A DNA stretch of 42,262 nucleotides. It comes from JBPRGG01 sp051418075 (lineage in GTDB: Bacteria > Bacteroidota > Bacteroidia > Cytophagales > Cyclobacteriaceae). The notes below the pieces were generated by a model that saw nothing but the letters and a program-made list of their open reading frames with translations, was not told the DNA's origin and made no database searches. Shown piece after piece: positions 1-9,098 of the stretch. The position numbers and the translations under genes were made by a program. Location of the stretch: NCBI GenBank assembly GCA_051418075.1, contig JBPRGG010000069.1:1-42262 (forward strand), written 5' to 3'. Each line of letters begins with the position of its first letter. The stretch's first letter is position 1.

Positions 1-445
1 ATAAATAGCTATATAGTCTAATTTTAGGTTTTTTTAATTATATATGTATATATTTTATCTGATTTTAGCATTATTATTTATTTTATTTTTTCAAATATAT
101 TCTATGATTAAAGATCAAACATAGATTTAAATTCATTGAAATTTGCTGATTTACCAAAAAAACACTGAAAAAAATTAGCGTTAAAAAAAAATACAAATAC
201 GCTTTTTTTTAAACCAAAAAAAATGCGTATTAAATGCCTAAACCAGAAGTTGCCTGAATTACAATTTTTTCCTGAACAGGGGAAATCAATTTTAAATAGA
301 TGCCTTGGGGCTAGGCTGATATCTTTGCTTCAATGGCTGAGAGGTAAAGCAGCATTAAACCTGGTGAATTCCTCATGGTATTGACGGCCAATAATATATC
401 CTTCCATCAGCCTCCTTATTTTTATCTCCTATACCTGTGGGTGTA
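1..445. other. AT-rich non-coding stretch at left edge
   Basis: I see no convincing gene here. The stretch is very AT-rich with several A and T runs and lies past the 3' end of the sulfatase gene. Its one clear structure is a hairpin at 196-231, listed separately. Short open frames that enter from the right are antisense shadows of the sulfatase. Confidence 0.6.
196..231. terminator. long A/T hairpin, possible terminator
   Basis: AATACGC plus eight T (196-210) can pair with eight A, one unpaired T, and GCGTATT (216-231) around a five-base loop AAACC. The T and A runs in the stem let it work on either strand. It could end sulfatase transcription about 215 bases past that stop, or a plus-strand gene lying left of the window. 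Function is inferred from structure only. Confidence 0.4.
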
Positions 446-2173
446 TTATTCCAATTTCCTGATCTTTATCCCATACAACTCAACAGCATGCCCGGGAGGA
501 ATGTCTGTTAATTTTAAGGATAATTTGTACTTGCCCGGAGCCAGTTTCATAGTTCCCCAGGAAAAATCCTTCCATTTCATCTCAGAGGGTCTTCCCCGGT
601 CTACCAGATCTATCTTTAAAAATGCTGTGGGCATAAAGGCTTGTTTGATCTTCCTGCTAATTTTTTGATCACCTACCTCCACTGAAATAGTGGCTCCGGA
701 CTTTTGGCTGGCATATTGTAATTCCACCTGATAGGTTCCCTGAGTGATCACTTTAATATCCCATTCAAGATATTCGGACGGATGATCCCAATCCACTACC
801 CAATCATAAGCCCAACCGTGTTCAAATTTATAAGCCAGACCTGGTGAAATCAAAGCGCCCACAGCCGGAAGTTCAACGTTAGGGTATCCGGGGTGGCCAA
901 TGTGGACGGGAGGAATTTCGAATCCGGCTGAAGATACCTCCTTATACCATTGATGATAGGCTTCGAACATTTTCTGGCTAATCGATGCCTGCCTGGAGGA
1001 GATATCGTAATGCTGGGAAGGATCACAGACAAGATCATAAAGGGCATACTGTCCCTGATCATCCATGGTTAAACGGTATCGGCTATTCCTGATGCTTCCC
1101 GGGTAAGGCTGATTACCCTTACGACTGGTGTATATATAACGTTCCGGCCAACCTGACTGAAGATCTATCATGGATTTTAGACTTACCCCATCCAACTTTA
1201 AGGAATCCGGTAAGGGAATCATACAGAAGTCCAAGATAGTGGGTAAAATATCCACCTGGTCAGCCGGTTGTGTGATCAGTTCCGGGATTATTTGATCCTG
1301 CCAGTGTATCCATAAAGGTACCCTGATGCCCCCTTCATCCACACTTCCCTTTTTGCCTTTCATACCTCCGTTATACCTGAATCCATTGGGTCCATTATCA
1401 GTCAGGAAAATGATGATGGTATTTTTGCGAAGATTACGTTGATTCAGGAAATAGATCAGGCGACCAATTTGTTCATCCATGGCTTCCACCATAGCATAGA
1501 TACCGGCGTCATAAGGCTCCAGGCCCCGGTCCAGATATTTGTCATAAAACCTGTGACTAACCTGGATTGGCGTATGAGGGACATTGTAGGGGATGTAACA
1601 AAAAAATGGCTGATTGGAATGTTTATCCATAAATTCTATAGCCTTATCAGTTAGAAAATCTGTAATGTATCCATTGGATTCTACGGTCTCCTGATTATGT
1701 TTTATTCTGGCGTTGTGGTAATTTCTGATAATTCCGGAAGTAAATCCCCAGAATTCATCAAAACCCTGACCATTGGGATCATAGGGATAATTGTTGCCAT
1801 TATGCCATTTGCCAAAAATCCCGGTGCGATAGCCATTTTTTTGCAGGATTTCGGCCAGGGTAATTTCTTCTGCCCGCATGGTTTCTTTCCTGCGGGTCAC
1901 TCCATGTACGCCTGTACGGGGATAATGCCGCCCGGTAAGTAAACTGGCCCGGGTGGGGGCACAAACAGGAGACACATAGAACTTATCAAACCTGAGGCTT
2001 TCACTGGCCAATTGATTCAGGTAAGGGGTATCGATCAATTTATTGCCATGCAGGCTAAAGTCACCCCAGCCCTGATCATCAGACATGATCAGCAAAATAT
2101 TGGGTTTTTCAGCAGCAAAAGCTTTACCAGTGACAAGGAATACCAGGAAAAAATAAAGTAAAAAATTATTCAC
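446..2173 (-). CDS. secreted sulfatase (formylglycine-dependent, family S1)
   Basis: Hydrolyses sulfate esters, here probably on a polysaccharide in the periplasm or outside the cell. The 575-residue product starts with a signal peptide (cleavage near residue 20, after AFA). The metal-binding SDDQGWGD follows at 31-38, and the sulfatase signature CAPTRASLLTG starts at Cys71, the residue that becomes formylglycine. Residues from about 440 to the end form a separate beta-rich module, probably a carbohydrate-binding appendage. The start is GTG at 2171-2173: no in-frame ATG lies upstream and the next one (Met30) would remove the signal peptide. The gene is 98 bases downstream of susD but behind a strong terminator, so it needs read-through or its own promoter. 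No formylglycine-generating or anSME enzyme is encoded in this window. The exact substrate cannot be read from the sequence. Confidence 0.9.
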   Translation of the reverse strand: MNNFLLYFFLVFLVTGKAFAAEKPNILLIMSDDQGWGDFSLHGNKLIDTPYLNQLASESLRFDKFYVSPVCAPTRASLLTGRHYPRTGVHGVTRRKETMRAEEITLAEILQKNGYRTGIFGKWHNGNNYPYDPNGQGFDEFWGFTSGIIRNYHNARIKHNQETVESNGYITDFLTDKAIEFMDKHSNQPFFCYIPYNVPHTPIQVSHRFYDKYLDRGLEPYDAGIYAMVEAMDEQIGRLIYFLNQRNLRKNTIIIFLTDNGPNGFRYNGGMKGKKGSVDEGGIRVPLWIHWQDQIIPELITQPADQVDILPTILDFCMIPLPDSLKLDGVSLKSMIDLQSGWPERYIYTSRKGNQPYPGSIRNSRYRLTMDDQGQYALYDLVCDPSQHYDISSRQASISQKMFEAYHQWYKEVSSAGFEIPPVHIGHPGYPNVELPAVGALISPGLAYKFEHGWAYDWVVDWDHPSEYLEWDIKVITQGTYQVELQYASQKSGATISVEVGDQKISRKIKQAFMPTAFLKIDLVDRGRPSEMKWKDFSWGTMKLAPGKYKLSLKLTDIPPGHAVELYGIKIRKLE

Positions 2174-2215
2174 GACGATAAAAGATGAATTATGGTATAA
2201 ATCTAATTAAAAATA

Positions 2216-2244
2216 AAAAGCTGCTCAATTCAGAGCAGCTTTTT
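2216..2244 (-). terminator. intrinsic terminator after susD
   Basis: A perfect 12-bp stem, AAAAAGCTGCTC / GAGCAGCTTTTT, encloses a six-base loop. Read on the minus strand it ends in a T run 28 bases after the SusD stop codon. It separates susCD from the sulfatase gene. The A run on the other arm would allow termination in both directions. Confidence 0.8.
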
Positions 2245-2271
2245 ATATCAGGATATGTGATTCAAATAAGA

Positions 2272-3792
2272 TTAATACCCGTTATTGGTGCCGTCAGGTC
2301 GTAAATTGGGATTTATGTCCAGCTCATCCTGAGGTAATGGAAGCAGGTAATGTTTATTAGGATCAAAATTTTCATGTAGTTCCCGTGCATTGGGCCCCTT
2401 GAAAACTTGCTCGCCCAACCGGTGTCGTTTGATATCATACCATCGTTTGAATTCAAAGGCTAATTCCAACCTTCTTTCTTCCATTACGGTTTCTCTAAAA
2501 TCAGTTTGATTCAATCCGGATGACAGATCCGCTGGAAAATCAGATGAGCCTACCGGCCAATTTCTGGCTCTTTCGCGAACCATATTTATATATTCCAGTG
2601 CTTTAGCTGTAGGCCCATTATTCACTTCATTTAAAGCCTCAGCTGCAATAAGCAATACTTCTGCATATCGCATCGCCACATAATTATGGTCTGAATAACG
2701 GGTTTCTGAATTACTGTTTCCGGGGAACCGGAAGAATTTTGCAATATGAGGTCTTTGCACTACCTGGTAATCAGTAAACGGAGTGGGTACACCACCAACT
2801 AAAGTAGTATCTTCAAAACTAACTTTCCTGCGATAATCCCTTGGATCCCAACCAGTATAAACATCCAGAGCTGGCACATTAACACTCCAACCGTTGAAAT
2901 CTGAACCTCGGATTCCCGTAATTGGTCCCATTAAATCGTCATTTGCTCCACCTTCACCTGATTGCTGACCTAAAAAATCAATAGCAAAGATATGTTCGGT
3001 CAATTCATCTGCTTTATCAGATCGATACAGATCCTGAAAATCAGATTCCAGTGAATAATTAAAGGTTGATGCATTATTAATTACCCACTCTGCTTCCTGA
3101 GCTGCTTTCTGGAAATCGCCTCTGGTTAAATAAACTGAGGCTAAATAAGAAGCTGCAGTTCCTTTTGTTGGACGTGTCCGCACATCACTGGTATATTGAT
3201 CGGCCAAATGTTGTTTGCCAAACTCTAAATCAGCTATTATATTTTGATAGACCTCTGCTTCTGGTGTAGATGAAATATCCCTGATTGCATCAGGATCATT
3301 TACAAAATAATCAATATATGGTATATCGCTAAACAATCGAACCAGGTGGTAATAGCAAAATGCTCTGACAAACCTGGCTTCTGCCTCAAGTTGTTGTTTT
3401 ACCTGTTCGCTTCCGTTAATTTTAGTGACACCATCAATAGCAGCGTTTGTTGTACTGATGGTAGTATAGAGTTGAGGCCAAAATGCTGAGATCATCCCGT
3501 TTCTTGAATCCGTTCTAAAGTCATTAATCTCTTGTCTTCGGGCAGGAGTTCCCCGGTCTCCAATATCAACCATATCACTAAGCAGTTGCAAAGTCAAAGT
3601 TAATTTTCTACCATAAATGCTTTCAGAGGCAATACGGCCATAAGCTCCGAAAATGGCAGCTTCCACATCTGCAGGAGTTTTAAAAAAAGCTTCAGGTGCC
3701 AGTAACCCTACCGGCTCCTCTTCCAGGTCAGTACAACTAAATACTGAAATTAACAACCCTAATGATAATATTTTAATTATTGTTCTTTTCAT
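2272..3792 (-). CDS. SusD/RagB-family surface glycan-binding lipoprotein
   Basis: SusD proteins are outer-leaflet lipoproteins that form a lid over the SusC barrel and capture glycans for import. The 506-residue product has a lipoprotein signal with lipobox SVFSC (Cys20). TPADVEAAIFGAYGRI follows, then a helical TPR-like body. The C-terminal part carries family-typical elements: MRYAEVLLIAAEALNEV near 380, EERRLELAFEFKRWYDIKRH near 445, and a tail in which the integral PLPQDELDINPNL motif is visible. Length is normal for the family. It lies 13 bases downstream of the SusC gene, so they form one transcript, ended by the hairpin at 2216-2244. The bound glycan is unknown. Confidence 0.95.
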   Translation of the reverse strand: MKRTIIKILSLGLLISVFSCTDLEEEPVGLLAPEAFFKTPADVEAAIFGAYGRIASESIYGRKLTLTLQLLSDMVDIGDRGTPARRQEINDFRTDSRNGMISAFWPQLYTTISTTNAAIDGVTKINGSEQVKQQLEAEARFVRAFCYYHLVRLFSDIPYIDYFVNDPDAIRDISSTPEAEVYQNIIADLEFGKQHLADQYTSDVRTRPTKGTAASYLASVYLTRGDFQKAAQEAEWVINNASTFNYSLESDFQDLYRSDKADELTEHIFAIDFLGQQSGEGGANDDLMGPITGIRGSDFNGWSVNVPALDVYTGWDPRDYRRKVSFEDTTLVGGVPTPFTDYQVVQRPHIAKFFRFPGNSNSETRYSDHNYVAMRYAEVLLIAAEALNEVNNGPTAKALEYINMVRERARNWPVGSSDFPADLSSGLNQTDFRETVMEERRLELAFEFKRWYDIKRHRLGEQVFKGPNARELHENFDPNKHYLLPLPQDELDINPNLRPDGTNNGY

Positions 3793-3805
3793 AATTCATT
3801 TATAT

Positions 3806-6800
3806 TTAAAACCCAATATTTAAACCAACAGTATATGATTTGGCATTGGGATAACTGCCATAATCCAATCCCAGATTTTGGTTAGAATCCCTGTTACCAC
3901 CGCTTTGGTAATTAACTTCCGGATCAAAACCTTGATAATCTGTAAATGTCAGGATATTTTGACCACTTATATACACCCTGGCTGCTCTAATGCCAATATT
4001 ATTAACTATAGATTTTGGTACATTATACCCTAAAGAGATATTTTTAAGCCTTACAAAAGTCCCATCTTCGATCCATCGGGTTGAAGGTCTGGCTGGACGG
4101 CTATATGAAGCTTTGGGTATATCTGTATCAGTATTGGTGGGAGTCCAACGGTTTAATGCAGCAGTAGACGCATTATTCTTTCCTGTTAACCAATCTAACT
4201 CAAACCGGGTAAAGTTTAACATATCATTCCCTACAGAAGATTGGAAGAACACATTCAGGTCAAATCCTTTCCAGCTAAAGGTATTATTAAAACCCCAGAT
4301 AAAGTCAGGATTAGGATTCCCAATAATGGTCCTGTCATCATTGTTCAGTTTTCCATCAGGCTGACCGGTAAGATTGCCTTCATCGTCTTTCATACCATCC
4401 AGATCCATATACTTTTCACCTCCCGGAACAGCTTCAGAACCATCCAGAAAATCATCCCCTTCCTGATAAACACCCTGATAAATCCACCCATAAAAAGATC
4501 CCAAAGGATATCCTTCACTTAAAATCTGGGTATCATCTGTTAAAATATGTCCGGGAGTTGATCGGTACCTGATATCCTCTCCTTCGGGCAATTCCAGGAT
4601 TTTATTCCGGTTAATAGATAAATTCAGATTAGAAGACCATGTAAATTCACCGGTGATATTCCTTGAATTAATTTCGAATTCAAAACCTTTATTTTCCATC
4701 TTACCAATATTGGCCATCATAGACCCAAATCCTGAATACTCTGGTAATGGTTGGCTAAAAAGCATATCATAGGTAGTCATGTAATAATAATCTGTGGCCA
4801 GGGTAATTCGATCATCCAATAACCCGATATCTAAACCAATATTAAATTGCTCTGTACTTTCCCAGGTAAGATTATCATTAGCCACATCCTGAGGCCTGAC
4901 CGCATTTACAGGTACTCCGTTAATAACAGCAAAGGTAGTCCTGAATTTAGCCAAAGATTGATAAACGCCAATTGCCTGATTACCGGTAATTCCAAAACTG
5001 GTTCTAAGTTTCAGGTTGCTGATAGGATTAACATTCTGCATAAATGGTTCCTGAGATATATTCCAGGCAAATGCTCCGGAAGGGAAAAAAGCCCATTTAT
5101 TGTTTTTGGCAAACCGGGAGGAACCATCATATCGGGCATTTATTGTAAACAAATACTTTTCATTAATGGAATAGTTTACCCTGCCATAAAAAGAAGACAA
5201 CTCCCATTCTGATATATTAGAACTGGGCTGATCATAAACAGCAGCACCATTAAGATTCCAGAATTCAAATGCATTGGATATAAATGAAGAACCGGCAGCA
5301 TTCCAACCTTCTGACTGATCATATTGGTATGAATAACCACCCATTACGGAAAAAGACTGGCTTCCAAATTGCCTGGTGTAAGTAAGGTAATTTTCGTTGA
5401 TAACATTAACATCTTTATCCGTATTGATATTGGCTATACCACCTCTGCTTCTACCGGCATTTAAGGTAGTAGGAGTAAATCCTCCATTGCGGGCATTTCT
5501 AATATTTGCACCTATTGAAGTTCTGAATTTCAGATCGGGTAAAATTTCATATTCACCATAAAAATTACCCTGTAAACGATCCTCTACATTATTATTTAAT
5601 AGTTCAGTGGCCAAGGCGTAAGGATTATCATGAGGGTCTCCAATCTGACTGATAGTAAACATCCCATTCTCATCATAAATCCCTGCTATTGGCTCAAATT
5701 TAAAAGCGGAAGAAATTACTCCAGCTCCATTTGTACCTCCACTTCCTTCCTGAGTTCTAACGCCATTACGATCAGTTCTCCTGGCAAATAAATTAATACC
5801 TAACTTAAATTTTTCAGAAGCTTTAATATCAATATTACTGGTTACAGAAAACCGATTATAGTCAGAATTTAATATGATACCTTCCTGATCAAAATAAACT
5901 CCTGATACATAATACCCTACATTTTCATTACCACCACTTACAGACAACTGATAGTTTTGAATAGAACCATTCTGAAAAATAACATCCTGCCAGTCTGTTC
6001 CAACACCAAAAGATGAAGGATTCGCATATGGTAGGTTATCCGGATTGTTGGAGGGATTGCTCAGGTAGACATCATTAATATAGTTAGCAAATTGTTCACC
6101 ATTTAATAAATCCAGCCTGTTAATTTCCGTTAAGGTGGAGAAGGATGAATTAAAATCTATTTTGGCCTTGCCGTCTTTTCCTCTTTTAGTAGTAACCATT
6201 ATCACTCCATTAGCTCCTCTGGAACCATAAATAGCAGTTGCCGAAGCATCTTTCAATATTTCAATTGATTCAATATCTTCAGGGGGAGGCATTGTTCCAC
6301 CGGGAAACCCATCCACCACGATTAAAGGATCACTACTAGCATTAATAGAGGTGGCACCTCGGATCCTGATCTTAAAATCTGCTCCAGGTTCTCCATTATT
6401 TGCCTGTATCTGAACACCAGCTGCTCTTCCTTGTAAAGCCTGTACCGCACCAATGGCAGGGTATGCGGTCAACTCCTCGGCTTTAACTGAGGCTACTGAA
6501 CCGGTAAGGTCACTTTTCTTTACAGTTCCATAACCTACCACCACCAGTTCCTGCAGTTGTTTAACGTCAGGAGTCATAGTAAGGTCGATCACTGAACGGG
6601 AGCCTACCTGGATCTCTTCAGAAGTATATCCTACTGAACTAAATACAATGGTGGCATCCTCTGAAATATTCAAGCTGTATTGGCCTTCTACATCAGATAC
6701 TGTGCCATTTGATGTTCCTTTTTCAATAATGTTAACACCAGGAAGGGGTGCATTATCTTCCATGGAAGTTACTGTGCCGGTAATGGTCCTGGTTTGTTTC

Positions 6801-7273
6801 AGAAAGTTAATCTGATTTTCCCGCTTTTTAACGGCCGATAGCTGAGCTTTGCGATTCAGATTGATATATGATTCAGCTTCTGCCCGCTTTTTGATCTTTT
6901 TTAACTTATGCTCTTTCTGTTTTATAATTACATAATAATTGTTCTCAACCATTTTGTAATCCATTCCCAATGGCTTCAGCACACTGCTTAATGTTTTATT
7001 AAGGGATGATTGATCAATCTTCAATTGGTTGGGATCGATCATTGCTTTTTCAATGGTTTTGGTATCATATCCCAAACTGACATTAAATTTCAATTCAATG
7101 TCCTCCAGTACCTTCTTCAAAGGCAGCATATTTTCCTGTTTTATCACAGATTCGTCAAGATTTCCCCCCACCGTTCTTATGGTGGCCAGATCCTGAGCCA
7201 GAACTGTCATACTCACAAATGACAGTAGCAAAACACTGATGGTTTTTGCCATTTTTAGTAGTTGTTTGTTCAT
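3806..7273 (-). CDS. SusC/RagA-family TonB-dependent transporter with N-terminal STN signalling domain
   Basis: Outer-membrane importer that works with the downstream SusD and draws energy from TonB. The 1155 residues show in order: a signal peptide (cut near residue 27, after LAQ); an STN domain at about 50-117 with KKVLEDIELKFNVSLGYD; a CarboxypepD_reg-like beta domain at about 163-233; a TonB-box-like segment LQELVVVGYGT at 240-250; a plug from about 254 (ALQGRAAGVQI at 279-289, LIVVDGFPGG, and the SATAIYGSRGANGVIMVTTK segment); and a long barrel ending in an aromatic-type C-terminus, VGLNIGF. The STN domain is not found in most SusC proteins. In the family it is the piece that talks to a FecR anti-sigma factor, and such a gene lies just upstream (gap 56 bases). 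This makes the protein a transporter and receptor in one. It is intact with normal length. Confidence 0.95.
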   Translation of the reverse strand: MNKQLLKMAKTISVLLLSFVSMTVLAQDLATIRTVGGNLDESVIKQENMLPLKKVLEDIELKFNVSLGYDTKTIEKAMIDPNQLKIDQSSLNKTLSSVLKPLGMDYKMVENNYYVIIKQKEHKLKKIKKRAEAESYINLNRKAQLSAVKKRENQINFLKQTRTITGTVTSMEDNAPLPGVNIIEKGTSNGTVSDVEGQYSLNISEDATIVFSSVGYTSEEIQVGSRSVIDLTMTPDVKQLQELVVVGYGTVKKSDLTGSVASVKAEELTAYPAIGAVQALQGRAAGVQIQANNGEPGADFKIRIRGATSINASSDPLIVVDGFPGGTMPPPEDIESIEILKDASATAIYGSRGANGVIMVTTKRGKDGKAKIDFNSSFSTLTEINRLDLLNGEQFANYINDVYLSNPSNNPDNLPYANPSSFGVGTDWQDVIFQNGSIQNYQLSVSGGNENVGYYVSGVYFDQEGIILNSDYNRFSVTSNIDIKASEKFKLGINLFARRTDRNGVRTQEGSGGTNGAGVISSAFKFEPIAGIYDENGMFTISQIGDPHDNPYALATELLNNNVEDRLQGNFYGEYEILPDLKFRTSIGANIRNARNGGFTPTTLNAGRSRGGIANINTDKDVNVINENYLTYTRQFGSQSFSVMGGYSYQYDQSEGWNAAGSSFISNAFEFWNLNGAAVYDQPSSNISEWELSSFYGRVNYSINEKYLFTINARYDGSSRFAKNNKWAFFPSGAFAWNISQEPFMQNVNPISNLKLRTSFGITGNQAIGVYQSLAKFRTTFAVINGVPVNAVRPQDVANDNLTWESTEQFNIGLDIGLLDDRITLATDYYYMTTYDMLFSQPLPEYSGFGSMMANIGKMENKGFEFEINSRNITGEFTWSSNLNLSINRNKILELPEGEDIRYRSTPGHILTDDTQILSEGYPLGSFYGWIYQGVYQEGDDFLDGSEAVPGGEKYMDLDGMKDDEGNLTGQPDGKLNNDDRTIIGNPNPDFIWGFNNTFSWKGFDLNVFFQSSVGNDMLNFTRFELDWLTGKNNASTAALNRWTPTNTDTDIPKASYSRPARPSTRWIEDGTFVRLKNISLGYNVPKSIVNNIGIRAARVYISGQNILTFTDYQGFDPEVNYQSGGNRDSNQNLGLDYGSYPNAKSYTVGLNIGF

Positions 7274-7329
7274 AATTTTTAAATTACATTTATTTATAAA
7301 CTTTAAATTGGGTTATTCTTTTTATTGGG

Positions 7330-8316
7330 CTAATTATTGTTTTCACTCATAACAATGCTTTCTCCTTCCTGTCTGTAGTTTAAGTCATAGGTTTCTGCCA
7401 ATACTTTTATCACGATCATATAATTATCCATAGGATAAGTTCCGGTAAAGCGTTGGTTCAAGGTTTCCTGCTCCTGAATAATTAATTCAATACCATGTAT
7501 ATCTTCCAGCCTCTTTATAATTTCATAAACCGGAGTGGAATCAAACACTAATTTATTATCCATCCAGGCCGTGTATTTTTCTGTATTCACCTTTCTTTTG
7601 ACCAATTCTTTTTGCCGGGAAGAAATTTCCACCAAATCTCCTGGTTCCATCATCATTTCGCCATGCTGCGAAAGCGCAGGAACTGTGACTTTAACCTGAC
7701 CATGGTTTAAAACTACCTGATGATATCCAGATCGATTTTGTACGTTAAATCTGGTTCCCAAAACTTCTACCTTCATCATTTCTGTGGCCACAATAAATTT
7801 TGTTTGATGAAGATCGTCTTTTGTAATATCAAAGTAAGCTTCACCTTCCAGATAAACCATCCGATCCTCCAAGGTGGACCATTTATGGCGGAATTTTAAT
7901 TTTGAATTGGCATTGAGGGTTACCACGGATTGATCAGGCAATTCGATCATTCTGGTTTGCCCAAAAGAAGTACTGAATTCCTGGTAATCCGTTTTGGTAA
8001 ATTGAAGGACGATAATGGTCGCAACAATAAACAGAAGCAGGGAGGCTGCAGCTTTTATCATCCAGGGCTGAATCATAAATGATTGGCCGGACCTGGATTT
8101 GCCCATACTTTCCTGCAGTTTTTTTTGTATTTTCAGGGTAGATTGCTCAGACATCTGGCCTTTTATATTGGTCCATTCTTCCTCACCAATCAGTTGCCTG
8201 ATCAAATCATCATAGGCTCCGGTTTGCAATAGCTGAAAAACCTGATCAAGTTCAGAAGCCGAACACTGGTTATCCAGATATTTTCTAAAAAGATATTTGA
8301 TATCTTGTTGATCCAC
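7330..8316 (-). CDS. FecR-family anti-sigma factor
   Basis: Inner-membrane regulator that holds the ECF sigma factor and senses the STN domain of the SusC receptor. The 328 residues comprise a cytoplasmic N-terminal part (1-85), one membrane segment at about 86-106 (MIKAAASLLLFIVATIIVLQF), a periplasmic FecR domain at about 115-210 (RMIELPDQSVVTLNANSKLKF, YLEGEAYFDI, VLGTRFNVQ), and a DUF4974-type C-terminal domain at about 255-325 (LVFDSTPVYEIIKRLEDIHGIEL). The start is GTG at 8314-8316, the only start that keeps the N-terminal sigma-binding part. It sits between the sigma gene (64-base gap) and susC in the same direction, the standard order sigma, FecR, SusC, SusD. Confidence 0.93.
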   Translation of the reverse strand: MDQQDIKYLFRKYLDNQCSASELDQVFQLLQTGAYDDLIRQLIGEEEWTNIKGQMSEQSTLKIQKKLQESMGKSRSGQSFMIQPWMIKAAASLLLFIVATIIVLQFTKTDYQEFSTSFGQTRMIELPDQSVVTLNANSKLKFRHKWSTLEDRMVYLEGEAYFDITKDDLHQTKFIVATEMMKVEVLGTRFNVQNRSGYHQVVLNHGQVKVTVPALSQHGEMMMEPGDLVEISSRQKELVKRKVNTEKYTAWMDNKLVFDSTPVYEIIKRLEDIHGIELIIQEQETLNQRFTGTYPMDNYMIVIKVLAETYDLNYRQEGESIVMSENNN

Positions 8317-8380
8317 GGTTCTTGTTTTTCTAATTATACACCTTATCAGAAAAATAGGGTAGTTCAGAAAAACAAAAAAA

Positions 8381-8980
8381 TTAAACTAAATTGAGAAATA
8401 ATGCCAGGGTGATAATCAGGTCGGAATGGGAAAGAACATATTCTTTTACAAATTTTCCCGCTTTGATCATATGATCTTTAACAGCATCCCGGCTGATATT
8501 GAAATGTTGGGCTGTTTCCTGATAACTTTTACCTTCTAATTTACACATCTGAAAGATCATTTTCCGTTTGGGAGGTAAAAGATCTATGGCTTTATCCAAA
8601 TATAACTGGTGGGCTTCAAAATTTAATTTTTCTTCTTCATCTTCTTGTATATCAAATAGATAGCTTTCCTTAATCTGGTTCAACAGCGCCTGATGCCGGA
8701 CAGCTTTCTTTAAATAATTAAAAACCATATTTTTGCAAATGGTATGAATATATGCATTAAAAGACAATTGAGGATCCAATACCTTACGCTTTTCCCAGAT
8801 TTTGAGAAAAACATCATGCACAATTTCTTCTGCTAAATCGGAGGATTTCAAGAATTTCAGGCAAAAAAGATAAATCCGTTCTTTATATTGATAAAATATC
8901 AGATCAAATGCTTTTTGATCTCCCTGTTTTAATTTGGAAATTAACGCTTTTTCGTTGCTATATTTTTGATATACTTGCAA
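8381..8980 (-). CDS. ECF sigma factor of the Bacteroides-expansion type
   Basis: Alternative RNA polymerase sigma factor, expected to switch on the susCD locus once FecR releases it. The 199 residues contain region 2 at about 20-90 (DQKAFDLIFYQYKERIYLFC, AEEIVHDVFLKIWEKR, FNAYIHTICKNMVFNYLKK) and region 4 at about 130-180 (LDKAIDLLPPKRKMIFQMCK, GKSYQETAQHFNISRDAVKDH), with a hydrophobic tail at the very end (LIITLALFLNL). The frame opens with TTG at 8978-8980. A TAG stop lies just upstream and no internal ATG would keep region 2, so TTG is the best start. It is first in the minus-strand operon and divergent from the GH9 gene at 9099. The hydrophobic last 12 residues are unusual but family members with such tails exist. 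Confidence 0.92.
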   Translation of the reverse strand: MQVYQKYSNEKALISKLKQGDQKAFDLIFYQYKERIYLFCLKFLKSSDLAEEIVHDVFLKIWEKRKVLDPQLSFNAYIHTICKNMVFNYLKKAVRHQALLNQIKESYLFDIQEDEEEKLNFEAHQLYLDKAIDLLPPKRKMIFQMCKLEGKSYQETAQHFNISRDAVKDHMIKAGKFVKEYVLSHSDLIITLALFLNLV

Positions 8981-9098
8981 ATGATCAGTAAAAGTCTAAT
9001 TCATATCAGAGGTAAAAATATACAATATATTTAACAAAATATCAATTAGAAAAATATTTCAGATCATATAAATATTAATTTTTCAATGTTAACCACCT

